Shown here piece by piece: positions 16,497 through 26,238 of a stretch of 63,963 bases of DNA. The first letter of the stretch is position 1; each line of letters begins with the position of its first letter. A program made the position numbers and the translations under genes. The DNA lies in NCBI GenBank assembly GCA_012729455.1, contig JAAYDC010000026.1, positions 1 through 63,963 of the forward strand. Direction: 5' to 3'. The notes under the pieces were generated by a model, which did not search any database, was not told the origin of the DNA, and saw only the letters and a program-made list of their open reading frames with translations. Source of the DNA: Chloroflexota bacterium. GTDB lineage: Bacteria; Chloroflexota; Anaerolineae; UBA1429.

Positions 16497-17306
16497 TTAC
16501 ATGAAATAATCGATTCCGTGTGTCACCAGGTGGGCGACCAGGTAGGCGACTGTGACGGTGTACATCAGGCTGTCGATGCGATCGAGCATGCCACCGTGGC
16601 CTGGGATCAGGTTGCCCGAATCTTTGCGATGCAGCTGCCGTTTGATAACCGACTCCGCCAGGTCACCAAAGATGGCCCCAATCGCGATGCCCACGCCTGC
16701 TGCCAATGCCCAATACCAGGGGATCTGCATAAAGACAACTAACGGGATGACCACGACCAGCAGGCTGGTCAGCCCGCCGGCGATGGCGCCTTCCAGGGTC
16801 TTGTGCGGGCTGATGTCTTTGAAAAAGGGCGTCTTGCCATAGCGCGAGCCGATAAAATAGGCTGTCGTATCGCCCAGCCAGGTGGCCGCCATGGTGACCA
16901 CGATCCAATAAGCCCCCTGTGGCAGCACGCGCAGGTTAAGTATGGCATAAAACGGAAAGCCGATAAACAGGCTGCCGGCGATCGTCAGCGCCCAGCTCAG
17001 GAGCGACCCGGGACGGTTGTGATGGCGCACTTCGAGCGCCAGGGTCGTGAGGGTAGCGATCGGCACCACCAGCCAGGCGGCGCGCAAGTTGATTGGCGGA
17101 CTGTGCAGTAAAAAGCTGACCACGATCACCAGCCCCCAGAACCAGTTCGGGTGCAGCTCCTGCGAGGTAGCCAGGCGATACAGCTCATAGCCAGCCAGCA
17201 GGGCAGCCAGGGTGGCCAGCACCCATAGCCAGTATCCGCCCAGCCAGACTGCCGCTACCACGATCGGGATCAGGATGACAGCACTCAGGATGCGTTTTCC
17301 CAGCAT
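16497..17306 (-). CDS. cdsA: Phosphatidate cytidylyltransferase
   Basis: 269 residues with about eight membrane helices. The CDP-diglyceride synthetase signature is near the C-terminus: ESVIKRQLHRKDSGNLIPGH then GGMLDRIDS, which contains the metal-binding Asp residues. It makes CDP-diacylglycerol from CTP and phosphatidic acid at the inner membrane, the entry to phospholipid synthesis. It follows uppS in the conserved rpsB-tsf-pyrH-frr-uppS-cdsA order. The usual next genes dxr and rseP are absent; a membrane regulator and the DNA-end-processing genes take their place. Confidence 0.95.
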   Translation of the reverse strand: MLGKRILSAVILIPIVVAAVWLGGYWLWVLATLAALLAGYELYRLATSQELHPNWFWGLVIVVSFLLHSPPINLRAAWLVVPIATLTTLALEVRHHNRPGSLLSWALTIAGSLFIGFPFYAILNLRVLPQGAYWIVVTMAATWLGDTTAYFIGSRYGKTPFFKDISPHKTLEGAIAGGLTSLLVVVIPLVVFMQIPWYWALAAGVGIAIGAIFGDLAESVIKRQLHRKDSGNLIPGHGGMLDRIDSLMYTVTVAYLVAHLVTHGIDYFM

Positions 17307-17351
17307 AGTCTCCTCAGGCTGCTATGGTGTTGCGATGTGTGTGCCGGCTGT

Positions 17352-18080
17352 TTATTGGTTGAGCTTGCCAAAACGGCGCTTGCGCTGCCCAAATGCCAGC
17401 AATGCCTCGTAAAACGCCTCACGGCCAAACTCTGGCCAAGTGAGCGGTGTGCTATAGTATTCGGCGTAAGCGGCTTGCCACAATAAAAAGTTGCTCAGGC
17501 GCATCTCGCCGGCGGTGCGGATGATCAGGTCGGGGTCGGGCTGGCCGGCGGTACCGAGGTGCTCAGAGATCAGCACTTCACTAACCATCTCGGGCGGCGT
17601 GCCTGCGGCGATGATGGCTCTCACGGCTTCAGAGATCTCGGCGCGCCCGCCATAGTTAATCGCCACGTTGACGGTCAGGCCGGTGTTGTTGGCGGTATCG
17701 GCGATGATCTGATCGAGCCTGGTTGCCAGGCTGCGGCCGAGCCTCTCTTTGCTGCCGAGGTGCCGCACGCGCACATTGTTTTCCATCAGCGCGGCATACT
17801 CGCGCTCCATGGCCTGCCCAAACAGGGCCATCAGGGCGCGCACTTCGGATTCAGGCCGTCCCCAGTTCTCGGTGGAAAAGGCATACACGCTGAGGATCTT
17901 GACGCCGAACTCGGCGGCGGCGCGCATCACCGTGCGCAGGTTCTCGACCCCTGCCTGGTGCCCAGCCGTGCGCTGCAGCCCGCGAGCAGTGGCCCAACGG
18001 CCGTTGCCATCCATGATGATGCCAACGTGAACGGGAACCTTAACCAGAGCGGAGAGGTCGAGCGGAGCGCTCTCGCCCAT
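17352..18080 (-). CDS. uppS: Isoprenyl (undecaprenyl) diphosphate synthase
   Basis: 242 residues. cis-Prenyltransferase motifs: IIMDGNGRWATARGL with the catalytic Asp (~residue 22), HQAGVENLRTVM, SVYAFSTENWGRP and the C-terminal PDLIIRTAGEMRLSNFLLWQ with the RxxGExRLSNFLLWQ pattern. It condenses isopentenyl diphosphate units to the C55 carrier lipid for peptidoglycan and surface glycans. The start overlaps the frr stop by one base. Confidence 0.95.
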   Translation of the reverse strand: MGESAPLDLSALVKVPVHVGIIMDGNGRWATARGLQRTAGHQAGVENLRTVMRAAAEFGVKILSVYAFSTENWGRPESEVRALMALFGQAMEREYAALMENNVRVRHLGSKERLGRSLATRLDQIIADTANNTGLTVNVAINYGGRAEISEAVRAIIAAGTPPEMVSEVLISEHLGTAGQPDPDLIIRTAGEMRLSNFLLWQAAYAEYYSTPLTWPEFGREAFYEALLAFGQRKRRFGKLNQ

Positions 18081-18637
18081 TAGCTTTCCAGGATCTCGGT
18101 CTGCTTGAGCTCGCCGACGTGATCGACTTTGGCAATATAGTCGTCCGTCAGTTTCTGCAGGTCCTCTTTGGCTTTGAACTCGTCATCTTCCGAGATCTGT
18201 TTGTCTTTTTCGAGCTCACCGATATCGCGCAGGGCGTCGCGGCGGATATTGCGCACTGCCACACGCGCCTCTTCGACGCGCCGGTTGACGAGCTTGGCCA
18301 GGTCGCGCCGGCGCTCGTCCGTCAACGATGGGATCGGCAAGCGGATCAGTTTGCCGTCGTTTTGCGGCGTCAGGCCGAGGTCGGATTTCAGGATCGCCTT
18401 TTCGATGGCTGAAAGCGACCCGGCATCCCACGGGCGGATGGTGATCAGCCGCGGCTCGGGCACAGCGATGGTGGCGAGCTGGTTGAGCGGCATGGTCGAG
18501 CCATAGTAATCGACCTTGACCGGCTCTACCAACGCCGACGAGGCGCGTCCGGTACGTACCGTCATCAGCTCGTGGCGCAGTGCCTCAACGGTCTTTTCCA
18601 TCTTTTCTTCGGATTCAAACATCACTTCATCAATCAT
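18080..18637 (-). CDS. frr: Ribosome recycling factor
   Basis: 185 residues, the normal RRF length. The three-helix-bundle N-terminus carries [20 protein letters not shown] and the C-terminal long helices end in [16 protein letters not shown] splits the post-termination ribosome with EF-G. One base separates it from pyrH, and it shares one base with uppS, so all are co-transcribed. Confidence 0.96.
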   Translation of the reverse strand: MIDEVMFESEEKMEKTVEALRHELMTVRTGRASSALVEPVKVDYYGSTMPLNQLATIAVPEPRLITIRPWDAGSLSAIEKAILKSDLGLTPQNDGKLIRLPIPSLTDERRRDLAKLVNRRVEEARVAVRNIRRDALRDIGELEKDKQISEDDEFKAKEDLQKLTDDYIAKVDHVGELKQTEILES

Positions 18638-18638
18638 T

Positions 18639-19397
18639 TCACACCTCGCTTGACGGGACGCTGGGCTTGTGGTCGACCAGCGTGCCGAGAGCTTCGCCCC
18701 GCAAGACGCGTTCCAGACTGTCGGGCGGCGAAAGCTTGAACACCACCAGCGGCAGGTTGTTATCCATACACAACGAGAGCGCTGTGCTATCCATCACCTT
18801 GACGCCCATATTGAGCGCATCCAGGTATGAAAGGTGCTCAAAACGCTTGGCTTTGGCAAACTTGATGGGATCTTTGTCGTAGATGCCGTCGACCTTGGTT
18901 GCCTTGAGCAGGATATCGGCGCCGATCTCGGTGGCGCGCAGGGCGGCGGCTGTGTCGGTGGTAAAGAACGGGTTGCCCGTACCGGCAGCAAAGATCACCA
19001 CGCGCCCCTTTTCGAGGTGGCGGATGGCACGCCGGCGGATGTAGGGCTCGGCCACCTGACGGATCTCGAAAGCCGTCTGCACGCGCGTGACCACATCGTG
19101 GCGCTCGAGCGAATCCTGCAGGGCGAGGGCGTTGATCACGGTGCCCAGCATGCCCATATAGTCGGCCGTAGCGCGCTCCATGCCCATGGCGATCGAGTCG
19201 GCGCCGCGCCAGATGTTGCCGGCGCCGATCACAATAGCAATATCAACATTGCAGCGCAGCGCGCCAATGATCTGCAGCGAGATCTCGTCGACCGTAGCCG
19301 GATCGACGCCAAACGAGCCTTTGCTCGACATGAACTCTCCGCTCAGCTTGAGCATGACGCGTTTGTATGGCGAGCTTGGCATCTTTACCTCACTCAA
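18639..19397 (-). CDS. pyrH: UMP kinase
   Basis: 252 residues. Amino-acid-kinase fold with [14 protein letters not shown], the nucleotide segment [12 protein letters not shown], and [17 protein letters not shown], all diagnostic of bacterial PyrH, which phosphorylates UMP to UDP as a hexamer. Start at 19397, or at the internal Met MPSSPYKRV as an alternative. Canonical operon position between tsf and frr. Confidence 0.95.
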   Translation of the reverse strand: MSEVKMPSSPYKRVMLKLSGEFMSSKGSFGVDPATVDEISLQIIGALRCNVDIAIVIGAGNIWRGADSIAMGMERATADYMGMLGTVINALALQDSLERHDVVTRVQTAFEIRQVAEPYIRRRAIRHLEKGRVVIFAAGTGNPFFTTDTAAALRATEIGADILLKATKVDGIYDKDPIKFAKAKRFEHLSYLDALNMGVKVMDSTALSLCMDNNLPLVVFKLSPPDSLERVLRGEALGTLVDHKPSVPSSEV

Positions 19398-19423
19398 ATC
19401 GTGGTTGGGTTAACCCCAGTATA

Positions 19424-20014
19424 CTAGCCGATCTTGAAACGGGCGAACCGCTGGATCTGTACGTTTTCGCGCAGCTTGGCTACCAGGTTGGTGACGAGCT
19501 GGCCAACGGTCTGCGACTCGTCCTTTATAAAGGGCTGTTCGAGCAGGCAGTTTTCCTGGTAAAAGCGCGCCATCTTGCCCTCCAGGGCTTTGGCGATGAC
19601 CGCCTCGGGCTTGTTCTGACCGGCAAGGTCGGCGCGCGCCTGCTCCATCTCCTGGTTGATGATCTCTTCGGGCACATCGTCGCGCGAGACCCAGCGCGGG
19701 TTGATGGCCGCCACCTGCATAGCCACGTCGTGGCACAGGGCGATGAATTCCTCGGTGCGCGCCACAAAGTCGGTCTCGCAGCTTACCTCGACCACAGCCA
19801 CCAGCTTGTTGCCGGGGTGCACATAGGCCTCAATACGCCCGTCCTTCATCTCGCGCTCGGCTTTTTTGGCCGCCGTCGAGAGCCCCTTTTCCATGAGGAT
19901 CGCTTCGGCCTTTTCATAGTCGCCGCCGGTGGCTTCGAGCGCTTTTTTGCTATCCAACACTCCGGCGCCCGTGGCAGCACGGAGTTTTTTGATCATTTCG
20001 GTCAGAGTTGCCAT
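19424..20014 (-). CDS. tsf: Elongation factor Ts (short form)
   Basis: 196 residues; E. coli EF-Ts is 283 but the Thermus/cyanobacterial-type short form is about 196, which this matches. N-terminal UBA-like MIKKLRAATGAGVLDSKKAL, the nucleotide-exchange core KAEREMKDGRIEAYVHPGNK and VSCETDFVARTEEF. It exchanges GDP for GTP on EF-Tu. 12 bases downstream of rpsB. Confidence 0.96.
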   Translation of the reverse strand: MATLTEMIKKLRAATGAGVLDSKKALEATGGDYEKAEAILMEKGLSTAAKKAEREMKDGRIEAYVHPGNKLVAVVEVSCETDFVARTEEFIALCHDVAMQVAAINPRWVSRDDVPEEIINQEMEQARADLAGQNKPEAVIAKALEGKMARFYQENCLLEQPFIKDESQTVGQLVTNLVAKLRENVQIQRFARFKIG

Positions 20015-20026
20015 GGGAGAGTCTCC

Positions 20027-20905
20027 TTAGTTATCCAGCTCGTCGCTGTCGTCGTCATCGTCATCGATGATGATCATGTCGTCATCGGCCTCTTCGGCGT
20101 CGTCCGAGATATTCAGGTAGCCGGTGCCGTCCAGGTCAGCCCCATAACCGGCCGAGCTGATCACTTTGGGCGCTTCAAATTCGCCCACGGTGTCGACACC
20201 TTCTTCTTCCATGATCACGCCGCGCATCTGCTGGCCTTCATTGGCGGCATCCGCAACTTTGCTGGTGATCAGCAGGATGGCGCGGATGGCATCGTCGTTG
20301 GCCGGGATGACGTAATCGATCATATCCGGGTCGCAGTTGGTATCGACAATGGCGATCACCGGGATGCCCAGACGATGGGCTTCCTTGACGGCGATCTCAT
20401 CCGATATCACGTCCACCAAAAAGAGGGCGTCGGGCAGGCGGTTCAGGTTGCGCAGGCCGCCCAGACGGCGGTGCAGCTTGCCCAGTTCGCGCTCTTTAAG
20501 GGTGGCTTCCTTCTTGGGGAGCACATCCAAGCGCCCGGTGGCAGAAAGGTCCTCGAGGTCGAGCATGTACTCGATACGCGAGCGGATGGTACGAAAGTTG
20601 GTGAGCGTGCCGCCCAGCCAGCGGTCGGTGATGTAGGGCATACCGCAGCGCTCAGCCTGGGCCTGCACGTTTTCCTGCGCCTGACGCTTGGTGCCCACAA
20701 AGAGCACAGTGCCGCCCTCGGCCACGGTATCACGTACAAAGTTATAAGCTCTTTCGAGCCCGCGAATGGTCTGCTGCAGGTCGATGATGTGGATGCCGTT
20801 GCGCTCGGTAAAGATGTAGGGGCGCATCTTGGGGTTCCAACGGCGGCTGCGGTGCCCAAAATGGACGCCGGCTTCGAGTAACTGCTTCATGCTGATAACT
20901 GCCAC
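20027..20905 (-). CDS. rpsB: 30S ribosomal protein S2 with an acidic C-terminal tail
   Basis: 292 residues, longer than the usual ~235-260. Typical S2 motifs: [20 protein letters not shown] at the N-terminus, FVGTKRQAQ, and [13 protein letters not shown]. The last ~30 residues are an Asp/Glu-rich tail ([20 protein letters not shown]), beyond the conserved fold. The start is GTG at 20905, five bases after GGAGAG; an ATG at 20890 is less well placed. It heads the long leftward transcript and has a structured leader. Confidence 0.96.
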   Translation of the reverse strand: MAVISMKQLLEAGVHFGHRSRRWNPKMRPYIFTERNGIHIIDLQQTIRGLERAYNFVRDTVAEGGTVLFVGTKRQAQENVQAQAERCGMPYITDRWLGGTLTNFRTIRSRIEYMLDLEDLSATGRLDVLPKKEATLKERELGKLHRRLGGLRNLNRLPDALFLVDVISDEIAVKEAHRLGIPVIAIVDTNCDPDMIDYVIPANDDAIRAILLITSKVADAANEGQQMRGVIMEEEGVDTVGEFEAPKVISSAGYGADLDGTGYLNISDDAEEADDDMIIIDDDDDDSDELDN

Positions 20906-21008
20906 GATCTCTCCTTTTTTCTTCCGCCGACCCAGCCGAGCGAACCCCTCGCGGGGCAGGACGCTGGCTTTCAGGCAGGCGTGTATGATGTTCGGGCATT
21001 GCCCGAAC
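20906..21008 (-). promoter_or_regulatory. Structured leader of the rpsB operon (possible S2 autoregulatory RNA)
   Basis: About 100 bases between predicted transcription start (~21006) and the GTG. It starts with a perfect hairpin GTTCGGGCAATGCCCGAAC (21008-20990, 8-bp arms, 3-base loop). A second compound hairpin spans 20967-20932 (CCAGC/GCTGG outside, CCCC-GCGA-GGGG inside), then an A-rich RBS region. rpsB leaders are known autoregulatory elements in several phyla, so feedback by S2 is plausible inference. Confidence 0.45.
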
Positions 21009-21012
21009 GACG

Positions 21013-21042
21013 ATTATACTCCGAGACCCTCGCGGGTGGCAA
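21013..21042 (-). promoter_or_regulatory. Promoter of the rpsB operon
   Basis: Leftward TTGCCA (21042-21037), 18-base spacer, perfect -10 TATAAT (21018-21013). It lies inside the 148-base gap between aspartate aminotransferase and rpsB. Confidence 0.62.
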
Positions 21043-21053
21043 ATCGCCGTTTG

Positions 21054-22223
21054 TCAGTGCTCAGCCAAGGCAGCGGCGATGCGCTCTAGGGCCAGTTCGA
21101 GGTTGGCAGTCGAGTTGGCGTACGAAAAGCGCACAAAACCCTCGCCCTCGGCGCCAAAACTGGTGCCCGAAAGACAGGCTACACCGGCTTCTTCGAGGAA
21201 AAAGCGCGCACACGTACGGCTATCCATGCCGGTGCCGCGGATGTTGGCAAACGCGTAAAAGGCGCCTTTGGGTGTGCGGCAGCTGATGCCCGGGATGCGG
21301 TTGAGCCCTGCCACGAACAGGTCGCGGCGCTCATGAAAGGCGCGCATCATGGCATCTACCTCTCGTTGGGTGCCCTGCAGGGCGGCCAGCCCGGCCCACT
21401 GGGTGGCGGCGGCGGTGCACGAGTTTGAGTTGACCATCAGCTTACCGACATGATCGGCCAGCTCGAGCGGCATCACGCCATAGCCCAGGCGCCAGCCCGT
21501 CATGGCATAGGTCTTGGAGAACCCGTGCAGGATGATGGTGCGCTCGCGGGTCGACATGCCGGGGAACTCGGCGATTGAGCTAAAGGGTTCGTCATAGACC
21601 ATCCGCTCATAGATCTCGTCCGAGAGCACCGGGATGTCGCGCTCGGCGGCGATCTCGGCCACACGCGCCAGGTCGGAGCGCGGGATGACCCCGCCAGTGG
21701 GGTTCTGTGGCGAATTGAGGATGATCAGGCGTGTGCGGTCGTTGATCAGGCTGATGAGCTCGTCGGCATCGCAGCTGAAATCGCGTTCCTCGCGCAGCGG
21801 CAACGGTACAGCGCGCGCCCCCGCAAACGACACCACTGACTGGTAGATCGGAAAGCCCGGGTCGGGGCAGATCACCTCGGTGCCTTCTTCTGCCAGCGCT
21901 AGGATAACATAAAACATGATCGGCTTGGCGCCAGGGGTCACCACCACCTGCTCGGGGACGATCTCGTGGCCGCGGCGCTGCGAAAGCCCGCGCGCGATCT
22001 CGCTGCGCAGCTCGATAATGCCCGGCGCGGCGGTATAGTGGGTGGCGCCGCGGCGCAGCGCATCGCAGGCAGCTTCGACGATGTGGGGCGCCGTGGCAAA
22101 ATCCGGCTCGCCGATCTCCAGGTGTACGATACTGCGTCCCCGCACCTCGAGCGCTTTGGCGCGTGCCAGCACCTCAAAGGCGGATTCTGAACCCAGACGA
22201 GACATACGTGCGGCAAGTTTCAT
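21054..22223 (-). CDS. Class I pyridoxal-phosphate aminotransferase (aspartate aminotransferase-like)
   Basis: 389 residues, fold type I. Visible features: HLEIGEPDFATAPHIVEAA near the N-terminus, the substrate loop HYTAAPGI, NSPQNPTGGVIPRSDL, Asp and Tyr in VLSDEIYERMVYD, the PLP-binding Lys in HGFSKTYAMTGWRLGY (about residue 235) and the C-terminal Arg in FVRFSYANS. It resembles the AspB/AlaT group that uses 2-oxoglutarate, with aspartate, alanine or aromatic acids as donors. It starts 11 bases after the glycosyltransferase gene, so it probably shares the polysaccharide operon transcript, though a metabolic rather than a glycan role is likely. Confidence 0.9.
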   Translation of the reverse strand: MKLAARMSRLGSESAFEVLARAKALEVRGRSIVHLEIGEPDFATAPHIVEAACDALRRGATHYTAAPGIIELRSEIARGLSQRRGHEIVPEQVVVTPGAKPIMFYVILALAEEGTEVICPDPGFPIYQSVVSFAGARAVPLPLREERDFSCDADELISLINDRTRLIILNSPQNPTGGVIPRSDLARVAEIAAERDIPVLSDEIYERMVYDEPFSSIAEFPGMSTRERTIILHGFSKTYAMTGWRLGYGVMPLELADHVGKLMVNSNSCTAAATQWAGLAALQGTQREVDAMMRAFHERRDLFVAGLNRIPGISCRTPKGAFYAFANIRGTGMDSRTCARFFLEEAGVACLSGTSFGAEGEGFVRFSYANSTANLELALERIAAALAEH

Positions 22224-22234
22224 GGCTGGTTCCT

Positions 22235-23353
22235 CTAACTAAAACGACGATAGACAGACAGTAGCATCTCGGCGGCAGCCTGCCAGCTGAACACCTGGGT
22301 ACGCGCAAATCCGCGCTCGCACAGGCTGCTCCGCAGGGTGTCGTCCGAGAGCACGCGCCACATGGCAGCTGCCAGAGCTTCGGCGTCGCGTGGCTCAACC
22401 AGGATGGCCGCATCGCCGGCCACTTCGGGCAGCGACGAGTTGTTGGAGGCTACCACCGGCGTGCCGCAGCCCATCGCCTCGAGCAGCGGAATGCCAAAGC
22501 CCTCGTACAGGGAGGGGAAGGCAAACAGCGCCGCGCCGCGGTAGAGGGCCGGCAGGTCGGCATCCGGCGTAAAGCCCAGCACACGAATGCGCTCGGTGAT
22601 GCCCGAATCGGCGATGGCGCGGTCGATCTCTTCTGTCAGCCAGCCGCGTTCGCCGGCGATCACCAGTTGGTGAGGGATATCCTGTTCCGCCACCAGGCGG
22701 GAATAGGCGCGGATCAGCGTGGGATAGTTCTTGCGCGGCTGCAGGGTGCCCACGCTTAGAATATAGGGCGTGCTCAGGCCGTGGCGCGTCAGTACCTCGG
22801 CATCATCGGCGGCTGGAACTGCCGTAAAGACCGGGTCAAAGCCGGCATAGATCACCGTGATGCGCTGCGGATCGATGTTGTAGACCTCGGCCAGGTCGCG
22901 CTTGCTGGCGTGCGAATCAGCCAGCAGATGGTCGGCGCGCGCGATAGAAGGCGGTACGGCATCCAGCAGGTAACGCAGCAGCGCCGGCGACGAGCACTCT
23001 GGCAGGCGCACAAACGACAGGTCGTGGATGGTGAGCACCTTGGCGGCGCGCACCAGCGGCGGCAGCACAAAATCGGGCGAGTGGAACAGATCGATCCGCC
23101 CGGTAAACAGCTCCGCCGGCAGCGGCAGCTTCAGGCGCTGCCACAGGATCGCCAGGTGGCGATCGTTAATGGGCAGTTCGCGCCGACTAAAGTTCGCCGG
23201 CCAGGGCGGGGGAGCCGGATCACGCCCGGCCGAAAAGAGCACATACTGGTTGCTCTGGTCGAGCTCTGCCAGCGCGCCTACCAGGTTGCGCGTATAGCGC
23301 CCGATGCCGGCGTGCTGCTGGATCGCCGCGGTATAGTCGATGGCGATGCGCAT
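22235..23353 (-). CDS. GT4-family glycosyltransferase
   Basis: 372 residues from ATG 23353; a longer frame runs antisense into gtrA and is rejected. N-terminal Rossmann half with GIGRYTRNLVGAL, then the GT-B C-terminal half with SVGTLQPRKNYPTLIRA and the EX7E nucleotide-sugar motif in YEGFGIPLLEAMGCGTPVVA (about residue 285). Retaining GT4 enzymes transfer mannosyl, glucosyl or similar residues; no signal or membrane segment, so cytoplasmic face. Its start overlaps the gtrA stop (TGATG). Confidence 0.92.
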   Translation of the reverse strand: MRIAIDYTAAIQQHAGIGRYTRNLVGALAELDQSNQYVLFSAGRDPAPPPWPANFSRRELPINDRHLAILWQRLKLPLPAELFTGRIDLFHSPDFVLPPLVRAAKVLTIHDLSFVRLPECSSPALLRYLLDAVPPSIARADHLLADSHASKRDLAEVYNIDPQRITVIYAGFDPVFTAVPAADDAEVLTRHGLSTPYILSVGTLQPRKNYPTLIRAYSRLVAEQDIPHQLVIAGERGWLTEEIDRAIADSGITERIRVLGFTPDADLPALYRGAALFAFPSLYEGFGIPLLEAMGCGTPVVASNNSSLPEVAGDAAILVEPRDAEALAAAMWRVLSDDTLRSSLCERGFARTQVFSWQAAAEMLLSVYRRFS

Positions 23354-23799
23354 CAGGCCACCTTTCGGTAGGTCCAGACGCGGTTTACAAAGAAGTTCCA
23401 GAACAAAACCACGCCGATGGCGATGGCCTTGGAGATGTTGTATCCCCAGGTGCCCCAGCTGCTGAACACCCAGCGATCGAGCGAGAGAAACACCACCTGG
23501 TTGATGCCATATCCCGCTAGGTTGACCAGCAGAAACTGCCCCAGCTGCGGAAAATAGGGCAAACTGCGTGATTCGGGATAGGTCCACAGGCGGTTCCAGG
23601 TAAAGTTGGAGAACACCGCGGCACTGAACGAAAAGGTGTTGGCCAGCCACTTGGCCAGGTGAAACACCTGGATGCCCAAGTTGAGCACGCTGAAATCCAC
23701 CACCGCGCCGATCGCGCCGACCACCAGGAATTTGCCAAAGCGCACCAGCTCGCGCCGGTGGGTGCTCTTCAGGCTTTTGAGGCGTTCGGTGAAGGTCAT
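23353..23799 (-). CDS. GtrA-like membrane protein
   Basis: 148 residues from ATG 23799, which follows AGGAG by 7 bases and overlaps the upstream ligase stop by 4 (ATGA). About four membrane helices; LVRFGKFLVVGAIGAVVDFS is the usual GtrA opening. GtrA proteins are small flippase-like partners that move polyprenyl-phosphate-linked sugars across the membrane for glycan decoration. Position between an O-antigen ligase and a glycosyltransferase fits. Confidence 0.88.
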   Translation of the reverse strand: MTFTERLKSLKSTHRRELVRFGKFLVVGAIGAVVDFSVLNLGIQVFHLAKWLANTFSFSAAVFSNFTWNRLWTYPESRSLPYFPQLGQFLLVNLAGYGINQVVFLSLDRWVFSSWGTWGYNISKAIAIGVVLFWNFFVNRVWTYRKVA

Positions 23800-25250
23800 G
23801 TGCGGTCTCCTGTCAGTCCGCAGTCTGCGCCGCGGCACAGTACCACCAGCCCCAGCAGCATGGCCGGCAGGAGCTGAATATAATGCACATACAGGTTATC
23901 GACCAGGTTGTGGGTCATCAGGGCGCACCACATGCCCACCGCAGCCAACCCCAGCAGACGAGAAGAACGGTCGCCTCGGCGAACTGCTGTAATCGCTAGC
24001 CATAGCCAGGCGGCCTGCAGCATGAGGTAGCTGACCAGACCGACGATGCCGCCTTCTGCCATCGTGTTTATGATATAGTTGTGGGCGTGCCCGAGCGGCT
24101 GCTGCCAGCGCAGCGACGCCACCTGCGGGTAGACGATGTCGTACTGGCCGAGGCCCACCCCCAGCCAGGGAGAGCGCTCAAACATGCGCCAACCGGCCAG
24201 CCAGTGCGCCGAGCGCTCGACCAGCGAAAAGTTGGCATGGGTGAGCTCGACGGTATCAACGTTTACCTTCAACCCTACGGTTAGTAGATCGCTGATACGC
24301 TCAAGGTAGGTAACCGGCACCACCTGCTGCCACACCGAGTAGGATGCCGCCAGGATGGCAATCCCGACGGCTAGCCAGAGGCGCTGGCGCGGTCCCGCAA
24401 CGATCAGCAGACCCACGATGCCGGCCACGAGGCCCAATATAGCCCCGCGCGATCCGCTCGCCGCCAGGCCCATACCCATCAGTGCCGCCGCGGCAGCTGC
24501 CAGCCACCACAGCACCATCTCGCGTCGGCGGTACGGACGCAGCACCAGCAGCACACTGAAAGCAATCGGCAGCAGCAGGCCGAGATAACCGCCAAAGGGG
24601 TTGGGCTGCTCGAAGGTGCCGTAGGCGCGCGAAAGGCCATTCTGCAGAGCAAAGCTCGCTGGTCCATCGCTGGATAGAAACTGGCTGATGCCCACCAACG
24701 CCTGCAGGCTGCCGGCGATCAACAGGCTGGCAACAACACCCCCTGCCAGGCGACGGTCGGCGCCATAGGCGGTAAAAACCCATACCAGGGCGAACTCGAC
24801 CCATTTGAGCAGCTCCTTGGCCGCCTCGGAAAGATCCAATGCCGGCAGGAGCCCCAACAATGCGACATAGAGAAACAGGATCAGCACCAGTATCCAGCGC
24901 CCCGGTTTGCGCACCGCGGTTGGCTGGACGGTCTGGCGCATCAGCCAGGAGATCATGATCAGGCCGATGAGCAGGTCGGAGGCATCCACCGTAAAACCGC
25001 CCAGTGCCAGTTGCTTGATCCCGCCAAAGGGGATGGTAAAGGCCAACAGACACAGCCCCAGGGTGGGATGCAGCAATACCAGGATGGCTGCTGCCACGCC
25101 GCCCAGCAGCGCAATACTGAGCATCAGCGACTGGGTGTGGATGAGGATAGCCAGTACCGCCACCAGCAGCAGCGTTAACGCAAGGCTCACACCACGCTTC
25201 AGCGCCGCGAGGGGCAGGCGCTGCTCGAGGCTGAAACTGTTCGTCAGCAT
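23796..25250 (-). CDS. O-antigen ligase/polymerase-like membrane protein
   Basis: 484 residues with about 11-12 hydrophobic helices and a large periplasmic loop. The Wzy_C motif region is [18 protein letters not shown] then [19 protein letters not shown], with the conserved His-containing [20 protein letters not shown] carries the basic residue before it. These proteins join undecaprenyl-linked glycan to an acceptor. Overlaps the epimerase gene by 7 bases and gtrA by 4. Chloroflexota are thought to lack LPS, so the acceptor may be a wall or S-layer glycan (inference). Confidence 0.85.
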   Translation of the reverse strand: MLTNSFSLEQRLPLAALKRGVSLALTLLLVAVLAILIHTQSLMLSIALLGGVAAAILVLLHPTLGLCLLAFTIPFGGIKQLALGGFTVDASDLLIGLIMISWLMRQTVQPTAVRKPGRWILVLILFLYVALLGLLPALDLSEAAKELLKWVEFALVWVFTAYGADRRLAGGVVASLLIAGSLQALVGISQFLSSDGPASFALQNGLSRAYGTFEQPNPFGGYLGLLLPIAFSVLLVLRPYRRREMVLWWLAAAAAALMGMGLAASGSRGAILGLVAGIVGLLIVAGPRQRLWLAVGIAILAASYSVWQQVVPVTYLERISDLLTVGLKVNVDTVELTHANFSLVERSAHWLAGWRMFERSPWLGVGLGQYDIVYPQVASLRWQQPLGHAHNYIINTMAEGGIVGLVSYLMLQAAWLWLAITAVRRGDRSSRLLGLAAVGMWCALMTHNLVDNLYVHYIQLLPAMLLGLVVLCRGADCGLTGDRT

Positions 25251-26194
25251 GTGCTCAGCTGCTGACGGAACCAGGCGATGGTGTGCTGCAGCCCTTCGGC
25301 CAGCCCCACCTTTGGCTGCCAGCCCAGCACGCTCTGCGCCAGGGTAATATCGGGCTGGCGGGTAAGCGGGTCGTCCTGGGTGCGCGCGTCCTGCGGCACG
25401 ATAAAGCGAATCTCAGAACGCGACCCTGTCGCTGCCTGTACTGCCCTGGCAAATTCCAGTACCGTCATCTCGCAGGGGTTGCCGAGGTTTACCGGACCGA
25501 CGTGCTCAGACATCAGCAAACGGTAGAGCCCTTCTACCAGGTCAGAGACATAACAAAAGCTGCGCGTGCGCGAGCCGTCATCATAGACGGTGAGAGGCTC
25601 GCCCAGTAATGCCTGGCGCACAAAGTTGGGCACCACGCGCCCATCGTTGAGGCGCATGCGCGGTCCGTACGTGTTGAAAATGCGCGCGATGCGCGTCTGC
25701 AGGCCATGCGCGCGGTGATAGGCCATCGTGAGCGCCTCGGAAAAGCGCTTGGATTCGTCGTATACGCCGCGCGGACCGATCGGATTGACGTTGCCCCAGT
25801 AACTTTCGGGCTGGGGGTGCACCAGTGGGTTGCCATAAACCTCGGAGGTGGAGGCCAGCAAAAAGCGCGCGCCGGCGCTCTTGGCCAGTCCGAGGGTGTT
25901 GAGCGTCCCCAGCGAGCCGACCTTCATGGTTTTGATGGGCATCTCGAGGTAATCGACCGGGCTGGGCAGCGATGCCAGATGAAAGACAGCGTCGACCTTT
26001 TTCCCCAGCGTGATCTTTTCGGTCACGTCGGCGCGCACAAAGCTAAAGCCTGCGTTGCCGCGCAGATGAGCAATGTTGGCTTCACTGCCGGTGATCAGGT
26101 TATCGAGGGCGATCACCTGATGTCCGCGGGCGATCAAAAGATCCGCCAGGTGCGAGCCGATAAAGCCGGCTCCGCCGGTGACGAGAACTAGCAT
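25244..26194 (-). CDS. NAD-dependent sugar epimerase/dehydratase (UDP-glucuronate decarboxylase-like)
   Basis: 316 residues from ATG 26194, after GAGGT. Extended [23 protein letters not shown] for [23 protein letters not shown], and the YxxxK pair in [13 protein letters not shown] (about residue 145). The VHPQPE...[10 protein letters not shown] pattern is characteristic of UDP-glucuronate decarboxylases that make UDP-xylose, although dTDP-glucose 4,6-dehydratases are similar. It supplies a nucleotide sugar to the surrounding glycan operon. Confidence 0.88.
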   Translation of the reverse strand: MLVLVTGGAGFIGSHLADLLIARGHQVIALDNLITGSEANIAHLRGNAGFSFVRADVTEKITLGKKVDAVFHLASLPSPVDYLEMPIKTMKVGSLGTLNTLGLAKSAGARFLLASTSEVYGNPLVHPQPESYWGNVNPIGPRGVYDESKRFSEALTMAYHRAHGLQTRIARIFNTYGPRMRLNDGRVVPNFVRQALLGEPLTVYDDGSRTRSFCYVSDLVEGLYRLLMSEHVGPVNLGNPCEMTVLEFARAVQAATGSRSEIRFIVPQDARTQDDPLTRQPDITLAQSVLGWQPKVGLAEGLQHTIAWFRQQLSTC

Positions 26195-26238
26195 GGGCAC
26201 TTACCTCTGGATCAAGTATAAGCTCAGCGGTATTCTGG

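Noticed and set aside
19367-20881. 504-codon rightward frame opposite pyrH, tsf and rpsB
   Set aside because: Spans three real genes on the other strand; low-complexity His/Val/Gly composition.
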